A stretch of 46,670 bases of DNA from the NCBI GenBank assembly GCA_021298355.1, contig JAJTEH010000018.1:1-46670 (forward strand). The letters run 5' to 3'. The position numbers and the translations under genes are program-made. The notes under the pieces were generated by a model. The model had not been told where the DNA came from, did no database searches, and was given only the letters and a program-made list of their open reading frames with translations. Shown one piece after another: positions 43,636 through 46,670 of the stretch; the first letter of the stretch is position 1; each line of letters opens with the position of its first letter. The DNA is from Flammeovirgaceae bacterium (lineage in GTDB: Bacteria; Bacteroidota; Bacteroidia; Cytophagales; Cyclobacteriaceae).

Positions 43636-45009
43636 ATGAAAGTTTATAATTCAATAGTCGAAACCATCGGCAACACGCCCATGGTGCGCTTAAATCGCCT
43701 CGGAAATGATATACCAGGAACCATCCTCGCCAAAGTAGAATACTTTAATCCTGGCAATTCCACCAAAGACAGAATGGCCTTAAAGATGATAGAAGATGCC
43801 GAGAAAGCCGGCTTATTAAAACCAGGCGGCACCATTATAGAAGGAACTTCCGGCAACACAGGCATGGGCTTGGCATTAACAGCCGTGGCAAAAGGCTACA
43901 AATGCATTTTCACCATGGCCGATAAACAATCGCAAGAAAAAATAAACATCTTGCGTGCTGTAGGTGCAGAAGTAGTAGTTTGCCCAACCAACGTAGAGCC
44001 AGACGACCCGCGCTCGTACTATTCAGTAGCCAGAAAATTAAACAAAGAAATTCCTAATTCTTTCTATCCCAATCAGTACGATAACTTATCGAACACAAAA
44101 GCACATTACGAAACCACCGGCCCCGAAATTTGGGATCAAACCGATGGAAAAATTACACACTATGTAGCCACCGTAGGCACAGGAGGTTCCATGTGTGGCA
44201 CAGCAAAATATTTAAAAGAGAAAAATAAAAATTTGGTAACAGTTGGTATCGATACATACGGGTCTGTATTTAAAAAATACAAAGAGACAGGCATCTTCGA
44301 TGAAAAAGAAATCTATCCATATCTAACCGAAGGATTCGGAGAAGATATTCTACCTAAAAATGTCGACTTCGATCTCATCGATCTATTTATCAAAGTAACC
44401 GATAAAGATGCCGCCCTGATGACACGCAGGTTGGCAAAAGAAGAAGGTTTATTTGTAGGCTGGTCATGCGGCTCTGCAGTACACGGTGCGTTAGAGTATG
44501 CCAAACAACATTTAAAGAAAGACGATGTAATGGTCATACTTTTACCCGACCATGGCACACGTTACTTAGCCAAAGTATACAACGACCAATGGATGCGCGA
44601 CCACGGCTTTTTAGATTCGCGAAGTTTCGGTACTGCCAAAGACATAATCCAGAATAGAAAAAGCAAAAGCAGTTTACACACCGTAAACAAAAACACAAAA
44701 ATTGGCGAAGCCATAGTGTTAATGAACAAAGAAGGCATCGACCAAATTCCCGTAACAGATAACGGGCATTTCGTAGGCAGCATCAGTTCATCATCACTCT
44801 TAGAAAAAATGGTAACCGACCCCATGCTCACACAAAAACAAGTAGGCGAGGTCATGGAAAAAGCCATGCAATTTGTAGCACCCGATTCAACGCTAGATGT
44901 ATTATCCTCCTTCTTAAACAAAGATACCAAAGCCGTACTCGTACGCGATGATGCCCAACAAGTACACATCATCACACAACACGATGTACTACAAGCAATG
45001 GCACAATAA
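43636..45009 (+). CDS. Cystathionine beta-synthase / cysteine synthase with C-terminal CBS domains
   Basis: The 457-residue protein has a fold-type II PLP domain over about residues 1-325: TIGNTPMVRLNRL, FNPGNSTKDRMA with the PLP lysine K44, EGTSGNTGMGLAL for the substrate carboxylate, and GTGGSMCGTAKYL for the PLP phosphate. Residues 335-457 form a CBS domain pair (GEAIVLMNKEGIDQIPVTDNGHFVGSISS and VGEVMEKAMQFVAPDS). This is the size and order of bacterial cystathionine beta-synthase (serine + homocysteine to cystathionine) but also of some CBS-domain cysteine synthases. No cystathionine gamma-lyase or cysE lies nearby to decide. The gene is single, with its own -7 box and terminator. Confidence 0.88.
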   Translation: MKVYNSIVETIGNTPMVRLNRLGNDIPGTILAKVEYFNPGNSTKDRMALKMIEDAEKAGLLKPGGTIIEGTSGNTGMGLALTAVAKGYKCIFTMADKQSQEKINILRAVGAEVVVCPTNVEPDDPRSYYSVARKLNKEIPNSFYPNQYDNLSNTKAHYETTGPEIWDQTDGKITHYVATVGTGGSMCGTAKYLKEKNKNLVTVGIDTYGSVFKKYKETGIFDEKEIYPYLTEGFGEDILPKNVDFDLIDLFIKVTDKDAALMTRRLAKEEGLFVGWSCGSAVHGALEYAKQHLKKDDVMVILLPDHGTRYLAKVYNDQWMRDHGFLDSRSFGTAKDIIQNRKSKSSLHTVNKNTKIGEAIVLMNKEGIDQIPVTDNGHFVGSISSSSLLEKMVTDPMLTQKQVGEVMEKAMQFVAPDSTLDVLSSFLNKDTKAVLVRDDAQQVHIITQHDVLQAMAQ

Positions 45010-45047
45010 AAAAAGTAGATTAGAATACATTTTAGTATTCAATTATA

Positions 45048-45083
45048 AAACAGCCCGCGATATTAATTGTGGGCTGTTTGTTT
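45048..45083 (+). terminator. Rho-independent terminator after the cystathionine beta-synthase gene
   Basis: AAACAGCCCGC (45048-45058) pairs with GTGGGCTGTTT (45069-45079), including one G-T wobble, around a 10-nt loop; TTTGTTT follows. A smaller hairpin (GAATAC 45023-45028 with GTATTC 45035-45040) lies between it and the stop codon. Confidence 0.85.
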
Positions 45084-45206
45084 ATAACAAGTCATCATCA
45101 ATCAATACGCAACATGTATAATCTCGAACGCATCCACACATACACAGATTAAAATACTTCAATAAAGCCTACGAATTACAAATGCAGAAAAGCAAAATAC
45201 ATCTCG

Positions 45207-45448
45207 CTACTTACTACTTACGCCTTACGTCTATTACGAACAACCAACAACTACACGAAAGCACGTCTTACTACTTACTACTTACGTCTTACGTCTATTA
45301 CGAACAACCAACAACTACACGAAAGCACGTCTTACTACTTACTACTTACGCCTTACGTCAATTACGAACAACCAACAACTACACGAAAGCACGTCTTACT
45401 ACTTACTACTTACGTCTTACGTCTATTACGAACAACCAACAACAAAAA
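45207..45448. repeat. 64-bp minisatellite, about 3.8 copies
   Basis: Copies start at 45207, 45271, 45335 and 45399; the last is partial. Each contains TACTTACTACTTACG, then TTACGAACAACCAACAAC and ACACGAAAGCACGTCTTA. Copies differ at only a few bases (for example CGCCTTACG or CGTCTTACG). The 64-bp period is not a multiple of three and there is no spacer variation, so it is neither a coding repeat nor a CRISPR. It lies in the gene-free stretch 45010-45878. Confidence 0.92.
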
Positions 45449-45453
45449 CACAA

Positions 45454-45540
45454 GGGCGGCAGCCGGGCTGTTCGGGGCTTCGCTTCGCTTCGGTGCTCCA
45501 CTTCGTTGCGCACCAAGCCCCTACCATCCCTGCCGCAACC
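45454..45540 (-). repeat. Structured dispersed element, copy 2
   Basis: This GC-rich block has nested complementary arms: GCGGCAG (45456-45462) with CTGCCGC (45530-45536), GGGGCTT (45474-45480) with AAGCCCC (45515-45521), and GGTGC (45492-45496) with GCACC (45510-45514). On the minus strand it opens TTGCGGCAGGGATGG, like the opening of the element at 43301. An AT-rich imperfect palindrome follows at 45550-45602. Confidence 0.6.
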
Positions 45541-45602
45541 TTCTAATCGATAGCAAAAATTCAAAATTCAAAATCTGAAATTTTGAATTTAAAATTTTGA
45601 AT

Positions 45603-45717
45603 TCACCAAGCCAACCCTCAGCTACTTGCAAAAGAGTGAGTCTTGTATTACTTTTATAAAGGCTCCTACAGGAAATAACGGCATTTAGTTGCTGATATAA
45701 ATATGTTATGCACAATG
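45603..45717 (+). repeat. 115-bp cassette-type repeat, copy 1 (attC-like)
   Basis: It shares its full length with 46338-46452; the two are the same size and 735 bp apart. Both begin TCACCAAGCCAACCCTCAGC and end near TATGTT.....CAATG. Inner boxes CAGCTACTTGC (45619-45629) and GCATTTAGTTGCTG (45681-45694) are imperfectly complementary. The outer right box is GTTATGC (45705-45711). Confidence 0.7.
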
Positions 45718-45821
45718 CCGCGGGACAGATTCGGTGCTTGGAACATTGGCACATTTGCTCGCCAAACATTCCCGCGCAAGACCAAAGCAAGCAAAAGAGC
45801 CAAAGTAATCGCAAAATTTGT

Positions 45822-45829
45822 TAGTTTTG
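45822..45829 (+). promoter_or_regulatory. Candidate -7 box of the cassette lipoprotein gene
   Basis: TAGTTTTG matches TAnnTTTG and lies 49 bp before the ATG at 45879. It is the only such box between the 115-bp repeat and the gene, so the cassette may carry its own promoter. Confidence 0.35.
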
Positions 45830-45878
45830 GTTTACAAATAAAGGATTGAAAAATTTATATAATTTAAAAAATACAGTT

Positions 45879-46277
45879 ATGAAAAACATCGTGTTGTTAA
45901 TCGTATCAATTTTCATTTTCGCATTTAGTTGCGAAAATGATGTAACATCAAACCAACATTGTATTTCGGGTAAGATTGTTGGACAAAAGTGTGACGTTTA
46001 TGCACTACAACTTGACCAGAAAATATTAGGTGCCACGGAATGGACAAAAAAGGATTTGGTAACCGGAGAGATTGAAGCAACATACCCTAATGTAATAGGC
46101 TTGATAAATCTTCCAGATGAGTTCAGAGCAGATGACAAAATAGTTTTTGTGACCTTTAGAGAGCCGACCACAGATGAAAGAAATATTTCCTGCTACACTG
46201 ATATGCCTCCCCCGCCTTCTCCATATTATATAGTTCTATCAGCCAGCGAAACAAAGTGTAATGAAACAGAAAGATAA
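45879..46277 (+). CDS. Small lipoprotein of unknown function in a cassette-like setting
   Basis: The start is ATG 45879, which gives 132 residues and a lipoprotein signal (MKNIVLLIVSIFIFAFSC, lipobox AFSC). The frame also runs upstream to a TTG at 45846, but that would bury the signal. The mature part has cysteines in HCISGKIVGQKCDVYALQ and near the end (ISCYTDMPPPPSPYY, ETKCNETER), with a beta-rich middle (LVTGEIEATYPNVIGLINLP). I do not recognise the family. It is the only intact gene between the two 115-bp repeats and is followed by a hairpin at 46306-46329. Confidence 0.7.
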   Translation: MKNIVLLIVSIFIFAFSCENDVTSNQHCISGKIVGQKCDVYALQLDQKILGATEWTKKDLVTGEIEATYPNVIGLINLPDEFRADDKIVFVTFREPTTDERNISCYTDMPPPPSPYYIVLSASETKCNETER

Positions 46278-46298
46278 AACTATGAAGCCATTTTATAT

Positions 46299-46329
46299 TT
46301 TGCCTGTGGTCGGTGTTGTCACCGATCAC
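46299..46329 (+). terminator. Hairpin after the cassette lipoprotein gene (repeat B, complete copy)
   Basis: GTGGTCGGTG (46306-46315) pairs with CACCGATCAC (46320-46329) around TTGT with one G-T wobble; TCTCTTTCT follows. Bases 46299-46323 recur exactly at 46549-46573, where the right arm is cut short. It could be a terminator or part of the cassette recombination structure. Confidence 0.6.
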
Positions 46330-46337
46330 TCTCTTTC

Positions 46338-46452
46338 TCACCAAGCCAACCCTCAGCTACTTGCAAAAAAGAAAAGTGCTTATTACATTTATAAAGGGCT
46401 CCAATAGAAATAACAGCAATTAGTTGCTGATATAAATATGTTGGCGGCAATG
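46338..46452 (+). repeat. 115-bp cassette-type repeat, copy 2 (attC-like)
   Basis: GCCAAC (46345-46350) and GTTGGC (46440-46445) are exact inverted ends. Inside them CAGCTACTTGC (46354-46364) faces GCAATTAGTTGCTG (46416-46429), which is complementary apart from an extra TT-type bulge and one mismatch. This R/L box layout resembles integron attC sites. The next start codon is only 13 bp beyond GTTGGC. Confidence 0.7.
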
Positions 46453-46457
46453 TTTTT

Positions 46458-46577
46458 ATGACGAGCAGACTAAAAATAATCGCGGTACTATTTTTCAGCT
46501 TTTGGACATCGGGACTATTTGGTAGCCCGCAAATGCCGGACTACATTATTTGCCTGTGGTCGGTGTTGTCACCATAG
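46458..46577 (+). pseudogene. 5' fragment of a secreted-protein gene, truncated at repeat B
   Basis: ATG 46458 opens a signal-peptide-like sequence (MTSRLKIIAVLFFSFWTSGL) and a mature start SPQMPDYII. The frame then runs into the repeat B sequence (46549-46573) and stops at 46575-46577, giving only 39 residues. The good signal peptide with an abrupt switch into repeat DNA suggests that the rest of the gene was replaced by recombination at the repeat. A genuine short secreted peptide is the alternative. Confidence 0.5.
46549..46573 (+). repeat. Repeat B, truncated copy
   Basis: An exact 25-bp match to 46299-46323, 250 bp downstream. It keeps the left arm and loop of the hairpin but diverges after CACC. 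Confidence 0.8.
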
Positions 46578-46624
46578 TCGTTAACTTAAGGAATATTGAT
46601 TTGAATTTTCTTATAGAGACAGAA

Positions 46625-46637
46625 GCCCCATTGGGGC
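46625..46637. repeat. Short GC-rich palindrome at the window end
   Basis: GCCCC-ATT-GGGGC stands out in AT-rich DNA. Similar palindromes recur in many Bacteroidota genomes (recollection). No gene is visible from 46578 to the end. Confidence 0.4.
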
Positions 46638-46670
46638 AAATTTTGTAATTTTCTCCCCATAGTTTTTTTA

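Noticed and set aside
45207-45448. Possible CRISPR array
   Set aside because: The 64-bp units are contiguous with no unique spacers and there are no cas genes.
45182-45553. Open frame of 123 codons
   Set aside because: It is made of the 64-bp minisatellite read in shifting frames and has no protein-like composition.
45521-45814. Minus-strand open frame of 97 codons
   Set aside because: It crosses the structured element, an AT palindrome and the 115-bp repeat; composition is not coding.
46282-46407. 41-codon frame starting MKPFYILPVV
   Set aside because: It reads through the hairpin and into the 115-bp repeat; both parts recur elsewhere in other frames, so coding is unlikely.

Overview
The window comes from a member of the Bacteroidota, most likely a gliding or filamentous environmental type. 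The evidence is type IX secretion (T9SS) sorting domains of type A (first gene) and type B (the 1729-residue protein at 12724-17913), a PorP/SprF partner protein, DUF4199 proteins, many promoter boxes of the Bacteroidota form TAnnTTTG, weak ribosome binding sites and AT-rich DNA. A genus cannot be named from the sequence alone. No tRNA, rRNA, CRISPR array or transposase was seen.

Layout. 1-1050: the 3' end of a secreted repeat protein with a T9SS tail. 1136-3097 (-): an MreB-like actin and a YitT-type membrane protein. 3466-7896 (-): three secreted amidohydrolase-superfamily proteins in one operon, of which only the middle one keeps the metal ligands, closed by a hairpin terminator. 8177-11502 (+): YfhO-type membrane protein, a small membrane protein and a DUF2721 protein. 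11504-18832: PorP/SprF (-) divergent from a giant type-B-sorted surface protein, followed by a small secreted protein and a Nudix hydrolase. 18812-23601 (-): a tight operon of CorC-like CBS protein, noncanonical dihydroorotase, two DUF4199 proteins, a polyprenol-type glycosyltransferase and a 53-residue membrane protein. 23708-24454 (-): a coiled-coil lipoprotein. 24713-28030 (+): type II NADH dehydrogenase and Kup potassium transporter. 28180-35451 (+): three tandem FtsX/MacB-like permeases with no ATPase beside them.

35562-39917 (+) is the most unusual gene set. It holds an exported protein made of about nine SDYY repeats, a four-helix LytS-type histidine kinase, a second kinase-like protein that has lost its phospho-acceptor histidine, and a LytTR response regulator. 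Terminator and spacing evidence make them one likely operon. 39929-42160 (-) holds an OmpA/PD40 protein and a four-helix membrane protein. 42242-43195 (+) encodes a probable prokaryotic pentameric ligand-gated channel homologue, whose promoter lies so close to the start codon that its mRNA may be leaderless. 43636-45009 (+) is a cystathionine beta-synthase/cysteine synthase with CBS domains.

The right end (43200-46670) is repeat-rich accessory DNA. It has two copies of a structured dispersed element whose outer stems differ but still pair, a 64-bp minisatellite, and two 115-bp repeats with inverted internal boxes exactly 735 bp apart, flanking a single lipoprotein gene. The second repeat is followed at once by a truncated secreted gene. 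This looks like a small cassette array with attC-like sites, but no integrase is in view.
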